From the NCBI GenBank assembly GCA_035471785.1, contig DATIPQ010000157.1, positions 1 to 35,520 on the forward strand: a stretch of DNA of 35,520 nt. The letters are read 5' to 3'. The position numbers and the translations under genes were made by a program. This document shows positions 17,792 through 25,611 of this stretch, piece by piece. The notes beneath the pieces are model-generated. The model saw only the letters and a list, made by a program, of their open reading frames with translations. It searched no databases and was not told the DNA's origin. The stretch is from Acidobacteriota bacterium. GTDB taxonomy: Bacteria > Acidobacteriota > UBA6911 > RPQK01 > DATIPO01. Position 1 is the stretch's first letter. Every line of letters starts with the position of its first letter.

Positions 17792-18307
17792 CTAGGCGAA
17801 GATATAGTTGCGCCAGACCTCGGGGGCCTTCTTTTGGCTCATCATGAGCTGAAGCTTGTAAGGGAATCCCATGGGAGCCTTGGGCTTTTTAAGCAGGCGC
17901 AGACCGGCTTCGTGAGGCGTACGGTTGCCCTTGCGGCGGTTGCAGGGGACGCAGCAGGTGACGATGTTTTCCCAGCTCTTGACGCCTCCCCGCGACACCG
18001 GCACCACGTGGTCATAGGTCAGTTCGGGAGTGGCGTGGCGGCGTCCGCAGTACTGGCAGCGGTAACGGTCGCGGGCGTAGATGTTGGTCCGAGAGAACTT
18101 GACCTGGCAATGGTAGCGCTGGTGCTTGACGTAGCGACGCAGGCGCAGCACGGAGGGCAAGCGCACGGCCATGGTGACGCTGCGCACCTCGCGCTCGTAT
18201 TCGGCCACGATCTCCACCTTTTCTTGAAACACCATTCGAATCGCCCTTTTCCACGAGACCACCGATAGCGGCTCGTAGGTCGAATTCAGAATCAAGATCC
18301 GATCCAT
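17792..18307 (-). CDS. HNH endonuclease family protein
   Basis: The 171-residue product starts MDRILILNSTYEPLSVVSWKR, the N-terminus of a widespread stand-alone HNH family. The nuclease centre lies at residues of about 84-127: CQYCG, TYDHVVPVSRGG with Asp99-His100, WENIVTCCVPCNRRKG with Asn114 and Asn123. Two Cys pairs bind structural zinc. The C-terminus is basic. The open frame runs to 18433 but the extra residues are not family-like. GGGAGG lies 14 nt before the ATG. It is not part of the distant restriction-modification remnant, and its cellular role is unknown; a housekeeping or DNA-repair function is possible. Confidence 0.88.
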   Translation of the reverse strand: MDRILILNSTYEPLSVVSWKRAIRMVFQEKVEIVAEYEREVRSVTMAVRLPSVLRLRRYVKHQRYHCQVKFSRTNIYARDRYRCQYCGRRHATPELTYDHVVPVSRGGVKSWENIVTCCVPCNRRKGNRTPHEAGLRLLKKPKAPMGFPYKLQLMMSQKKAPEVWRNYIFA

Positions 18308-18646
18308 AGACCTGCAATCCTCCCTCTTGGTGTCCAGTGCCAGCCTGGGTCTAAAATGCCCTCGCCACACAGAAATGGCCGCATCAAGACGCAAGCATCC
18401 CTGGGAAATTCGCCCATTAGGGTACCACAGCAAGGCGACAGGTACCTTTACCCAAACCCTGGAGGAAAAGACGCTTCACGGAAAATTCACGAGCAGCCCC
18501 TCAGAGATCGGGAAGGGGCGTTACAATGGAATCTGTAAGCCGCGGAAAGCTTATGGAAAAAGAGCCCGGAAAATCGGTGAGACTTTTAGAGTCCTCTTCC
18601 ATCTCAAGGTAAGGCGGAAGCCCAGGGCAGGACTGACGAGACGCTT
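18308..18646. other. Divergent intergenic region between the HNH and TonB-like genes
   Basis: This 339 bp stretch has no convincing gene or tRNA. It holds a pair of GGTACC palindromes (18421-18426 and 18441-18446) that could form a 6 bp stem around a 14 nt loop followed by TTT, and a TACAAT hexamer (18522-18527) that might promote the TonB-like gene with a leader of about 115 nt. The sequence is less GC-rich than its neighbours. No known riboswitch pattern was recognised. Confidence 0.4.
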
Positions 18647-19525
18647 ATGACCGATCGAATCGACCAAGAGCAGACAACAGCGGAGAAAACTCCTTTTACG
18701 GAGCAGGTGCGTGAATTCTTTCAGTGGTTGCTGGCCCTCAAGGTGACGGACGAGGAACGCCTGCTGGTCACCGACCCCGGGAATATCTACCTCGACGACA
18801 TCTCCAACCGCCGGCCTATGATCGTGGCGGCTGTGCTGGCCCTGCTGGTGCACCTGATCCTGCTCGTCATCTCCCTGCCTCAGTTCAGTCAGGACCTGCT
18901 CATCGCCGATCAGCCCGTCCTCAAACTCAAGCGACTGGCCCGCCCCTCCGGCGGAGGACCTCCTAAGGTTGAGCAGGTGCAGCCCCAGGTGGAGCAGAGA
19001 GTGGCTCCCAAGCCGACTCCGGCCCCGCTGCCGATACCCGATCCCACCCCGCTGGAGCCCGACCCCATCGTTCGCGAAAACACCTTGCAGGTGAACCGCG
19101 TGGTCGACGAAATCGCCATGGACCTCAACATCGGCGACATCACCGGCCCGCCCTCGGGACGAGGACGGGGAACCACGGGGGACGGCCCCGGACCGGCCAC
19201 CGGCGACGGCGCCAGCGACGGGCTGGACGGCGTCTACCGCTACGGACAAGCCGGCGTGACGCCGCCTGAAGTGCTCAAGAAACCCACTCCCGCCTACACC
19301 GACGAAGCCATCAAGGCCAAAATCCAGGGCTCCGTGATGTTGCAGGCCATCGTTTACGAAGACGGTTCGGTCGGAGGCTTCAAGGTGCTGCGGCCGCTGG
19401 GCTATGGGCTGGAGGAGCGGGCCATCGAGTCGATCTCCAACGAATGGGTTTTTCGTCCCGGCACCCACAACGGCAAGCCGGTTCCCGTGGTGGTGGTCAT
19501 CGAGGTGACCTTCACGTTGCGCTGA
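18647..19525 (+). CDS. TonB family protein
   Basis: A 292-residue inner-membrane protein. It has an about 57-residue cytoplasmic N-terminus and a single membrane span (MIVAAVLALLVHLILLVISL, near 58-78). A Pro/Val/Glu-rich periplasmic linker (VEQVQPQVEQRVAPKPTPAP) and a Gly-rich stretch follow. The C-terminal TonB domain (about 205-292) reads PAYTDEAIKAKIQGSVMLQAI, split by the usual G.V.l...v..dG pattern, and ends WVFRPGTHNGKPVPV. TonB proteins transmit proton-motive energy to outer-membrane receptors; stand-alone copies like this one are common in Acidobacteria and may have other roles. No ExbB/ExbD is adjacent. The long N-terminal cytoplasmic part is unusual for classical TonB. Confidence 0.85.
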   Translation: MTDRIDQEQTTAEKTPFTEQVREFFQWLLALKVTDEERLLVTDPGNIYLDDISNRRPMIVAAVLALLVHLILLVISLPQFSQDLLIADQPVLKLKRLARPSGGGPPKVEQVQPQVEQRVAPKPTPAPLPIPDPTPLEPDPIVRENTLQVNRVVDEIAMDLNIGDITGPPSGRGRGTTGDGPGPATGDGASDGLDGVYRYGQAGVTPPEVLKKPTPAYTDEAIKAKIQGSVMLQAIVYEDGSVGGFKVLRPLGYGLEERAIESISNEWVFRPGTHNGKPVPVVVVIEVTFTLR

Positions 19526-19551
19526 TCGGCCATGATCGGCGATGCTGCCTC

Positions 19552-19565
19552 GGCCTGCCCAGGCC
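19552..19565 (+). terminator. Weak hairpin after the TonB-like gene
   Basis: GGCCTG-CC-CAGGCC is a compact inverted repeat 27 bp after the stop codon. There is no T-tract, so rho-independent termination is doubtful. Confidence 0.2.
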
Positions 19566-19610
19566 CCTTCCAACACCGCCGCGCCCGATTTCAAGTAAGA
19601 TCGCTGACCG

Positions 19611-20768
19611 ATGCGCTGGATTGCACCCTTATGCGGAGTTCTCGTGTTTGCGGCCGACTGGGCCAGCAAGCGCTGGGCAGAGGCGCGGCTTCCGGGACGT
19701 CCGCTGGAAATACTGGACAGCTACTTCCGCCTGCGCTACGTCGAGAACGAGGGGATCGCCTTCGGACTTCTGCACGACCTCAACGCCGGTTGGAAGCCTT
19801 ATCTGCTGGCGCTGGCCGCCGTGGCCGCCCTGCTGCTCGTTCTCTATTACGTGCGCACCACCCCGGCGGGGGAACGGTTTCTATTCGCCGCTTTCGGACT
19901 GCTGCTGGGCGGCATCGCCGGCAACTTTTACGACCGCCTGGCCCACGGCTCGGTGGTGGACTTCCTGGAGCTGCACTGGCGCGACACTTATTACTGGCCC
20001 ACCTTCAACGTAGCCGACGCGGCTATCACCTGCGGTGTGGCCATGATCCTTCTCCACACCTTCCTGGCCCCTGCCGGCTCCCGCAGCGAAGACGCTCGGG
20101 AGTCCCAGGCCGGGGCGGGACGCGGCGTCTGGCTGCTGCCGCTGGTCCTGTTGGCGGCCCCCGCCTCGTTGCGGGCCGCTCCCCAAGCGGGCGGACCCGA
20201 GGACCTGGTCATGCAGGTGCAGCAACGCTATCGCGAGATCGAGGGGTTCTCGGCCCGCTTCCGCCAAGTCACCGACGACCGCGGCCTCATTCAGGAAGAA
20301 AGCGGCCTGATGGTGATGAAGAAGCCCGACAAGATGTACTGGGAATATCAGGATCCCTACGAGAAGTACTTCGTCAGCGACGGCGAGAAGAGCTACTTCT
20401 ACGATGTCGGCCAACAGCAGGTCATCGTCTCAGACCTCGACTTGCAGACCCAGGACACGCCTTTGCTCTTCTTGCTGGGCCAAGGGAGCCTGGCGAACCA
20501 ATTCGACGCTCGCTGGGCTGAGCCGGATCCGCTGCTGCAAGAGGGCCACCGAGTGATCCGCCTGACACCCCGGCAGGCGCGCGAAGACTTCGAGTACCTG
20601 TTGATGGAAGTCGACCCGGAGAGCCGCCTGATCCACCGCTTGGCAGTCATCGACCCTCTCGGTTCCCGAACCGATTACTTACTGTCTGACTTGGAAATCA
20701 ATCCCGATGTGCCCCGGCGCCGTTTTCGCTTCCGTATTCCCAAGGGCGTGGAGACCATCGAGCGCTAA
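19611..20768 (+). CDS. lspA-lolA: LspA-LolA fusion: signal peptidase II joined to lipoprotein carrier
   Basis: One uninterrupted 385-codon frame. Residues 1-155 are lipoprotein signal peptidase: ADWASKRW (Asp16), YVENEGIAFGLL, GGIAGNFYDRLAHGSVVDF (Asn105, Arg109, catalytic Asp117) and FNVADAAI (catalytic Asp136), with four membrane spans. A 20-residue polar link and a fifth hydrophobic segment (VWLLPLVLLAAPASLRA, 173-189) lead into residues 190-385, a LolA domain: IEGFSARFRQVTDD, MKKPDKMYWEYQDPYEKYFVSDG, and a C-terminus ending in FRFRIPKG. LspA ends inside the cytoplasm after span four. Span five would place LolA in the periplasm, where signal peptidase I might release it at about residue 189. 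No in-frame ATG, GTG or TTG occurs in the link, so a separate lolA start is unlikely. Its end overlaps the convergent gene by 4 bp. Confidence 0.9.
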   Translation: MRWIAPLCGVLVFAADWASKRWAEARLPGRPLEILDSYFRLRYVENEGIAFGLLHDLNAGWKPYLLALAAVAALLLVLYYVRTTPAGERFLFAAFGLLLGGIAGNFYDRLAHGSVVDFLELHWRDTYYWPTFNVADAAITCGVAMILLHTFLAPAGSRSEDARESQAGAGRGVWLLPLVLLAAPASLRAAPQAGGPEDLVMQVQQRYREIEGFSARFRQVTDDRGLIQEESGLMVMKKPDKMYWEYQDPYEKYFVSDGEKSYFYDVGQQQVIVSDLDLQTQDTPLLFLLGQGSLANQFDARWAEPDPLLQEGHRVIRLTPRQAREDFEYLLMEVDPESRLIHRLAVIDPLGSRTDYLLSDLEINPDVPRRRFRFRIPKGVETIER

Positions 20769-21295
20769 ATGAAGAGTTCTTCTTCCTGCCGCCCCATATC
20801 GGGTTCTTGATTGCCGCCCCGGTTGAAAAGGTAGGCCAATCCGGAGCGCAGCCCTTTGACGATAGCGGTGATCTCGGCGGCAGGGCGCAGGATGTCGCGC
20901 TGGATGACGTCGGTCGTCTGCTCGAACTTCTGCACCGTGTCGGTCACCACGTAATCGAGTTTTGAAGCTTGCTTGCGCCCGATTTCGAGGAGTTCTTCGG
21001 TGAACTCGTTGAAATCGCGGGTGCGTTGGGTCAGGCGGTCGGAGATCTCCTCCAGGTTGTTGCTGAGGTTGTCGGAAAGCTCGCTGAGCGGCTTCAGGTT
21101 GTCCACAACTTCATTGAGCTTGCCGGTCAGGTTCTCGACGTCGCCTTCCAGCTTTTTGGAGCGTGATTCCAGCCGCCCGGCCAGACGTTTCATGGTGCGT
21201 GAGGCTTGCAGCAAGAGGATGGCCTGCACCACCAGCGCCACGGCGCAGCCGGCGGCGAAAATCACCAGCAGCAGGTTGAGAGTCTCAGTATCCAC
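20765..21295 (-). CDS. Membrane-anchored coiled-coil protein (DUF948-like)
   Basis: A 176-residue product with one N-terminal membrane span (LLLVIFAAGCAVALVVQAILL, near 8-28). A long helical, heptad-rich stretch follows (about 30-120: LESRSKKLEGDVENLTGKL, NLSNNLEEISDRLTQRT), then an about 50-residue tail with GLRSGLAYLFNR. The arrangement resembles DUF948 general-stress-type proteins, which often sit beside YtxH genes, as here (35 bp downstream of the YtxH gene on the same strand). Function unknown. The stop codon overlaps that of the convergent lspA-lolA gene. Confidence 0.7.
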   Translation of the reverse strand: MDTETLNLLLVIFAAGCAVALVVQAILLLQASRTMKRLAGRLESRSKKLEGDVENLTGKLNEVVDNLKPLSELSDNLSNNLEEISDRLTQRTRDFNEFTEELLEIGRKQASKLDYVVTDTVQKFEQTTDVIQRDILRPAAEITAIVKGLRSGLAYLFNRGGNQEPDMGRQEEELFI

Positions 21296-21330
21296 TTCAA
21301 GGCCTTTCCAGAACCGTAGCTATGACCCGA

Positions 21331-21744
21331 TCAGGCATTCTCGGGCTTAGGGGCGGACTCCTTTTTTTCTTCGAACTTGCGGCGTTCTTCCTGGTAGGCT
21401 TCTTTGCCGGCCTCGACGGCGCGGGAAAGCTGGTCCTTTTGGGTCTTCACCGCTTCACGTCCCCGCTCGACGGCGCCATGGACGCGGTCGCTCACCTCGC
21501 GCGACTTCTGGCCGACTTTCTCGCGGCCCTCTTGAATGGCCTTATCGACATACTCACGGCCCTCACGGACCTTGCCCGAAACGTATTCGCGGCCTTCACC
21601 GAATTTCTCTTGGCCTTCGCGGTATTTGTCGCCCAAATAGCGTCTGGTTTCTTCTCCTGATTTGGGAGCGAAAAGCAGCGCCACCGAGGCGCCCACAAAA
21701 CCGCCCACCAAGAAGTAAAGCACTTTATCTCCATTGGAAGCCAT
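21331..21744 (-). CDS. YtxH-like protein
   Basis: A 137-residue product from ATG 21744, preceded by a textbook AAGGAGG 7 nt upstream, which decides this start over the longer open frame to 21813. The N-terminus has the YtxH signature: a short hydrophobic span FLVGGFVGASVALLFAP followed by KSGEETRRYL. The rest is a charged amphipathic helix with an 11-residue-like periodicity (GREYVSGKVREGREYVDKAI and similar), as in late-embryogenesis or apolipoprotein-type helices. YtxH proteins are general-stress proteins in Bacillus. It forms a pair with the DUF948-like gene. Confidence 0.85.
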   Translation of the reverse strand: MASNGDKVLYFLVGGFVGASVALLFAPKSGEETRRYLGDKYREGQEKFGEGREYVSGKVREGREYVDKAIQEGREKVGQKSREVSDRVHGAVERGREAVKTQKDQLSRAVEAGKEAYQEERRKFEEKKESAPKPENA

Positions 21745-21855
21745 ATTCGTTCCTCCTTGTTGAGTCAGAGCGCACCGGAACGGCGCCTCTACTCCTTCTA
21801 CGTTACCACACAAGCGGGGTTGCTGGAAAAGCCCTAGCGACTGAGGGCCAAGGGT

Positions 21856-21884
21856 TTAGCGCCCCTGAGGGAAGACGATATACT
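21856..21884 (+). promoter_or_regulatory. Candidate promoter of thiD
   Basis: TTAGCG (21856-21861) and TATACT (21879-21884) have a 17 nt spacer. TATACT ends 7 nt before ATG 21892 and there is no Shine-Dalgarno, which points to a leaderless transcript. Confidence 0.4.
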
Positions 21885-21891
21885 GCTGCTC

Positions 21892-22698
21892 ATGAATATC
21901 GCGCGCAGCCTCACCATCGCCGGCTCCGACAGCGGCGGATGCGCCGGCATTCAGGCCGATCTGAAGACCTTCGGCGCGCTGAGGACGCACGGCATGAGCG
22001 TGATCACCTCCGTCACCGCGCAGGATACCCGGCGCGTCCACCGGGTGGACGACCTGCCGGCGGAAAGCGTGGAGGCCCAGATCCGAGCCGTAGTGGAGGA
22101 CATCGGGGTCGATGCGGTCAAAACCGGGATGCTCTCCAACCGTCCCATCATTGAAACGGTAGCCCGCTTGGCGCGGGAATACGCCTGGGACAAACTGGTG
22201 GTCGATCCGGTCATGATCTCCAGCGGCGGCGACCCCTTGATCCGTCCGCAGGCCGTGCGGGTCCTCAAGCAGGACCTGCTGCCGCGAGCCTTGCTGGTGA
22301 CTCCCAACCTGGCCGAGGCTGAAGCCCTCTCGGGCATAGCCGTAAGCAGCCGGAAGCGATTGCAGGAGGCGGCTGAGGCGATCCTGGAGATGGGGCCCAA
22401 AGCGGTTCTCATCAAGGGCGGACACGGGGATGGAAGCCTCTCGGTCGATTGGCACTTCTGGGACGGCGGCAGCCGCCAGTACTCGGCTCCCCGCGTCAAC
22501 ACTCCCAACACTCACGGCAGCGGATGCACCCTGTCGGCCGCCGTGACCGCTCTGCTGGCCCGCGGACTGGACTTGCCGCAGGCGCTGCAAGAAGCCAAAA
22601 ACTACGTGACGCGGGCCCTGCGCCGCTCCCTCGACGTGGGGCGTGGACGCGGTCCGCTGGGCCATTTTCAGGCCCTGGACGAGGCCCCTGATCAGTGA
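21892..22698 (+). CDS. thiD: Hydroxymethylpyrimidine (phosphate) kinase
   Basis: Ribokinase-fold enzyme that phosphorylates HMP and HMP-P for the pyrimidine half of thiamine. The 268-residue product has the substrate site GSDSGGCAGIQADLKT (residues 11-26; usually GSDSGGGAGIQ, so Gly is Cys here), VTAQDT, VDAVKTGML, VVDPVMISSGG, TPNLAEAEAL, and the anion-hole NTHGSGCTLSAA with its reactive Cys. No other thiamine gene is in the window and no TPP riboswitch is seen. Bifunctional salvage or pyridoxal kinase activity is possible. Its 3' end overlaps that of the convergent ROK kinase gene by 7 bp. Confidence 0.93.
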   Translation: MNIARSLTIAGSDSGGCAGIQADLKTFGALRTHGMSVITSVTAQDTRRVHRVDDLPAESVEAQIRAVVEDIGVDAVKTGMLSNRPIIETVARLAREYAWDKLVVDPVMISSGGDPLIRPQAVRVLKQDLLPRALLVTPNLAEAEALSGIAVSSRKRLQEAAEAILEMGPKAVLIKGGHGDGSLSVDWHFWDGGSRQYSAPRVNTPNTHGSGCTLSAAVTALLARGLDLPQALQEAKNYVTRALRRSLDVGRGRGPLGHFQALDEAPDQ

Positions 22699-23660
22699 GC
22701 GTCCCGTTGCCCGCCGCGGGCCCGTCCGGCGGCGCCCACCAGTCCCGCCAGGTCGCCCAGTGTGCCGCGCAGGACCTTGGTTTCCTGGGCAATGCCCGAA
22801 AAGGCCAGGTCCTTCAGATATTTCTCCATGGCGGGCTGAAGGAGGTCCCAGGCGTTGGCCACCGAGCCCATGATGACGACGGCCTGGGGATTGAGGATGT
22901 TGAAGATGTTGTTGATGCCGACCGCCAGGTAGTAGCCGGTCTTGTCGAAAATCCGCCGGGCCAGTTCATCGCCCTCCTGGGCGGCTTGGTAAACGGCCCG
23001 CGAGTCGAGATGCTCGAGTTGCTGAGCCAGCACTGATTCGGCTCCCGCCTCGATGGCTTCGCGGGTGCGCTGGCGGATGGCGGTGGCGGAAGCGTAGGCT
23101 TCCAGGCAGCCCGGATTGCCGCATCCGCATAGGCGTCCGTCCACCTTGATCGACATGTGCCCTATATGGCCGGCCAGCCCCCTGAATCCGTGCAGGACTC
23201 TGTTGCCGATAATCACTCCGCCTCCCACCCCGGTGCCCAGAGTCAGCCCCACCACGTCTTCATAAGGACGGGCGGCTCCCGTCCACCACTCGCCGTAGGT
23301 GGCGGCGATGGCGTCGCCTTCGAGCACCACGGGCAGGTCGAGGCGCTCAGACAGCATGTCGCGGAGGGGGACGTCCTCCCACTTCAGGTTGGGAGTTTCG
23401 ACGATGCGTCCGGAGGAGAAGTCGAGGGGACCTGGAGAGGCGATTCCCACCCGCTCCACCTGGGAGGGAGCGATGTCGTTCTGCTCCAACATGGCGAGCA
23501 CGCGCCGGGCCATCTCCGCGATGACGCCTTGGGGCCCCCGCTGGCCTCGAGTGGGATAGTTTTCCCACGTCAGGATGTTCCCCGAGGAGTCGAGCAGGCC
23601 GGAGGTGATGGTCGTCCCGCCCAGGTCGATACCGAGGTAGAGTGGTGAGTCGCTAACCAT
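22692..23660 (-). CDS. ROK family sugar kinase
   Basis: A 322-residue product. The ASKHA phosphate loop is YLGIDLGGTTITSGLL (residues 8-23), the second loop is GLTLGTGVGGGVI, and the catalytic Asp116 is in EGDAIAATYGEW. The ROK zinc motif has His168 and CGCGNPGCLEAY (Cys178, Cys180, Cys185). The complete zinc site and lack of a DNA-binding domain fit a glucokinase-type enzyme rather than a repressor; the actual sugar is not determined. GGAG lies 6 nt before ATG 23660, preferred over ATG 23672. The catalytic loop has Ile where many ROK kinases have Asn (DAN..). It follows the coiled-coil gene by about 67 bp on the same strand. Confidence 0.88.
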   Translation of the reverse strand: MVSDSPLYLGIDLGGTTITSGLLDSSGNILTWENYPTRGQRGPQGVIAEMARRVLAMLEQNDIAPSQVERVGIASPGPLDFSSGRIVETPNLKWEDVPLRDMLSERLDLPVVLEGDAIAATYGEWWTGAARPYEDVVGLTLGTGVGGGVIIGNRVLHGFRGLAGHIGHMSIKVDGRLCGCGNPGCLEAYASATAIRQRTREAIEAGAESVLAQQLEHLDSRAVYQAAQEGDELARRIFDKTGYYLAVGINNIFNILNPQAVVIMGSVANAWDLLQPAMEKYLKDLAFSGIAQETKVLRGTLGDLAGLVGAAGRARGGQRDAH

Positions 23661-23727
23661 CAAGCGCTCCATTTTGCAGGATCACAGAGCCGGCGTAAAG
23701 TTGGGGCCCCGCGGGCTGGATGAAGGC

Positions 23728-25536
23728 TCAGAGCTTCTTGTGGGGGACATAAGAAGGCGACTTCGGCGACGATTCCCCGGCCTTGTCGGCCTCCTTCTTG
23801 GCCGGCCGCGCCGGCCGGCGCGAGGCGCTTGGACGCACCACCGAGGGGCGCCGGGAGCGCAGGAAGAGAACCGGCAGCATGAGCAGGATGCCCAAGGCCG
23901 CTCCGGCCAGCAGCCAGAGCAGGCTGAAGGGTTGCCCGCTCAGCGAGAGGAGCCCTCCCGCGCCCATCTGAAAGGTCTGTTGTCCCAAGGCCACGGGGCG
24001 CCCGTCCACCGTCTCCAGATTGACGGTCAGCACCGCCTGGACGGCTTCCTCCAGCGAACCGGTGAAATTGAACTTCCATTCGGCGCTCTCGCGGGGAGCC
24101 ACGCTTTGCCTCCTCTCGCCTTCGGCCAGGGTGGCCGTCAAGGAGGGGGAGGAGGTGGAAAAGTCGGCGGCCACCGTCAGCTTCTCGCCCAAGGCGCCGT
24201 AGAGGCGGCGCTCCTCCTCGTCGAAGGCCACCAGGTTGGGAGAGTCCACGCTGACCCGCACGGCATAGAGGCGGCCCGCCTCCTCGGGCTCTTCCATCTC
24301 GAAGCGTGCCAGTTTGTGCTCGTTGAGGAAGAGATCGCGGACGACGGGGCCTTGGCCGGAAAGGCTCTCTGCCACGGCCTTCCAGGACAGGGCTTTGCTC
24401 AGGGCGGCGGCTGTGTCGAAGGACTCCACGGCGTTGCTGGCCTCGACGTAGCGCGAATTGAGGCTGTTCTTGTCAGAGGTCAGGTCGCGCAGATTGTTCT
24501 GCAGGCGATTGCGCTCGCGGCGGGTCGCGGCCAGTTCCCGGCTCAGCCGGTCGGCTTCTTCAGTCTTGGTGGCCAGCTCGCTGCCGACCGTTTTCACCTC
24601 CTGGTCGAGGCGGTCGCGTTCCGCCTTGAGGTTATCGACGGTCTCGTTGAGCTGGGAGAGGGAGCGGCTCAAGTCGGCGTTGGTGTTGGTCCGCACGTCC
24701 AGCGAGTCGGCCAGTTCTTCCATCTGGTCTTTGTAGCGCTGGTTGCTGTCACGCAGCCTTCGCAGCTCGCTTTCCATTTGGTCGTTGCGCCGCAGAAGCT
24801 CGTCGCGCTCGGTCTTGAGTTCGTCGACCGAGGCTTCGCTGGAACTCAGGTCCTGGCGCAGACTGCGCAACTGAGACTCGGCTTGTTGGCGCCGCCGGCT
24901 CTCGTCCGCGAGCTCCGAACGGACTTGCTCAAGCTGCTGTTCGGCCCGCTCGGCCCGCTGCTTGGCCCTCTGCACGTCGGGAATTTCGTCGCTCACGGCA
25001 TTGATGACGAAGCCCCGGTCAGACTCGGTGGTTTCCGCCATCTCGCCCATCACGCGGGTGAACTCGCGGCGCAGGTAGGCTCTTTTGGCCTCCGCGATCT
25101 CGCTGTTGCTCATGGCCGTGGTGAAGGTCTCGTTCAGGGCGTCCTCGAAGTTTTCCTGCTGAGCGAAGTCGTCCGAAAGCTGGACGGGGAAGCGGTAGAC
25201 CAACTGGTTTTCCCGCGACAAGTCTATCGATGCGATCTCGAAGCGGATCTCCTGGCCTCCGAACTCGACCTTGACCACCCGCACCTGCTCGCCCACTTTG
25301 AACACCAAGCGGTTGTTGGCGGTGTCGTAGGGAGTGAGCCCTCCCTGCCTCACCATGACTTCATAACGCGCCCCGTAGAGCGGCATCTTGAGGAAGAAAG
25401 TCTTGTTCAAGTACCGGCTGCGGTAGCGGTCCTGGACGGCGTCGCGGACGCCGGCCTGCAAAGGGGGTGCGGCCGCCCCCGCGGCAGTCACAAGAAGAAC
25501 GGTTAGTGCGGCAAGCTTGCGGCGAAAAGAGTTCAT
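23728..25536 (-). CDS. Exported coiled-coil protein with C-terminal membrane anchor
   Basis: A 602-residue product from ATG 25536. It has a signal peptide (LAALTVLLVTAAGAAAPPLQAG), then an about 130-residue beta-rich N-terminal domain and a long coiled coil (about residues 180-380, e.g. AEQQLEQVRSELADESRRR, LRRLRDSNQRYKDQMEEL). A second globular region follows, with a final span (LLWLLAGAALGILLMLPVLF) and a basic Arg/Pro/Lys tail. Topology predicts a large periplasmic body anchored in the inner membrane with the tail in the cytoplasm. I do not recognise the family; a structural or envelope-spanning role is inferred from the architecture. The frame is open to 25587, but only the shorter start gives an N-terminal signal peptide directly. 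Confidence 0.8.
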   Translation of the reverse strand: MNSFRRKLAALTVLLVTAAGAAAPPLQAGVRDAVQDRYRSRYLNKTFFLKMPLYGARYEVMVRQGGLTPYDTANNRLVFKVGEQVRVVKVEFGGQEIRFEIASIDLSRENQLVYRFPVQLSDDFAQQENFEDALNETFTTAMSNSEIAEAKRAYLRREFTRVMGEMAETTESDRGFVINAVSDEIPDVQRAKQRAERAEQQLEQVRSELADESRRRQQAESQLRSLRQDLSSSEASVDELKTERDELLRRNDQMESELRRLRDSNQRYKDQMEELADSLDVRTNTNADLSRSLSQLNETVDNLKAERDRLDQEVKTVGSELATKTEEADRLSRELAATRRERNRLQNNLRDLTSDKNSLNSRYVEASNAVESFDTAAALSKALSWKAVAESLSGQGPVVRDLFLNEHKLARFEMEEPEEAGRLYAVRVSVDSPNLVAFDEEERRLYGALGEKLTVAADFSTSSPSLTATLAEGERRQSVAPRESAEWKFNFTGSLEEAVQAVLTVNLETVDGRPVALGQQTFQMGAGGLLSLSGQPFSLLWLLAGAALGILLMLPVLFLRSRRPSVVRPSASRRPARPAKKEADKAGESSPKSPSYVPHKKL

Positions 25537-25574
25537 GGCCCGGCCAACTCCTGTATGCAGTCGAGAGTGAAATC

Positions 25575-25602
25575 TTAGCATGTTCACGCTGGTTGCTATA
25601 CT
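25575..25602 (+). promoter_or_regulatory. Candidate promoter of queE
   Basis: TTAGCA (25575-25580) and TATACT (25597-25602) have a 16 nt spacer, and TATACT ends 9 nt before the TTG start. The -35-like TTAGC is shared with the thiD promoter. Confidence 0.35.
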
Positions 25603-25611
25603 GAAGGGGCT

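Noticed and set aside
17792-18307. HNH nuclease as part of the restriction-modification or a mobile intron system
   Set aside because: It is 16 kb from the RM remnant, its neighbours are unrelated, and the N-terminus is that of a conserved stand-alone chromosomal family.
18308-18646. Small plus-strand frames or a tRNA/ncRNA in the 339 bp gap
   Set aside because: No T-loop (GGTTCRANNCC) or acceptor pairing, no domain, and composition unlike coding sequence; only a GGTACC hairpin and a TACAAT box were kept as weak features.
21814-21891. Possible TPP riboswitch before thiD (GGGGTTGCTGG ... CTGAGGG resembles the conserved 5' part)
   Set aside because: The essential CUGAUC and AAUACCAGCG-type segments are missing, and a -10 box sits 7 nt before the ATG, leaving no leader for a riboswitch.
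22692-23660. ROK protein as a transcriptional repressor
   Set aside because: There is no N-terminal helix-turn-helix; the protein begins directly with the phosphate loop and keeps the catalytic Asp and zinc ligands.
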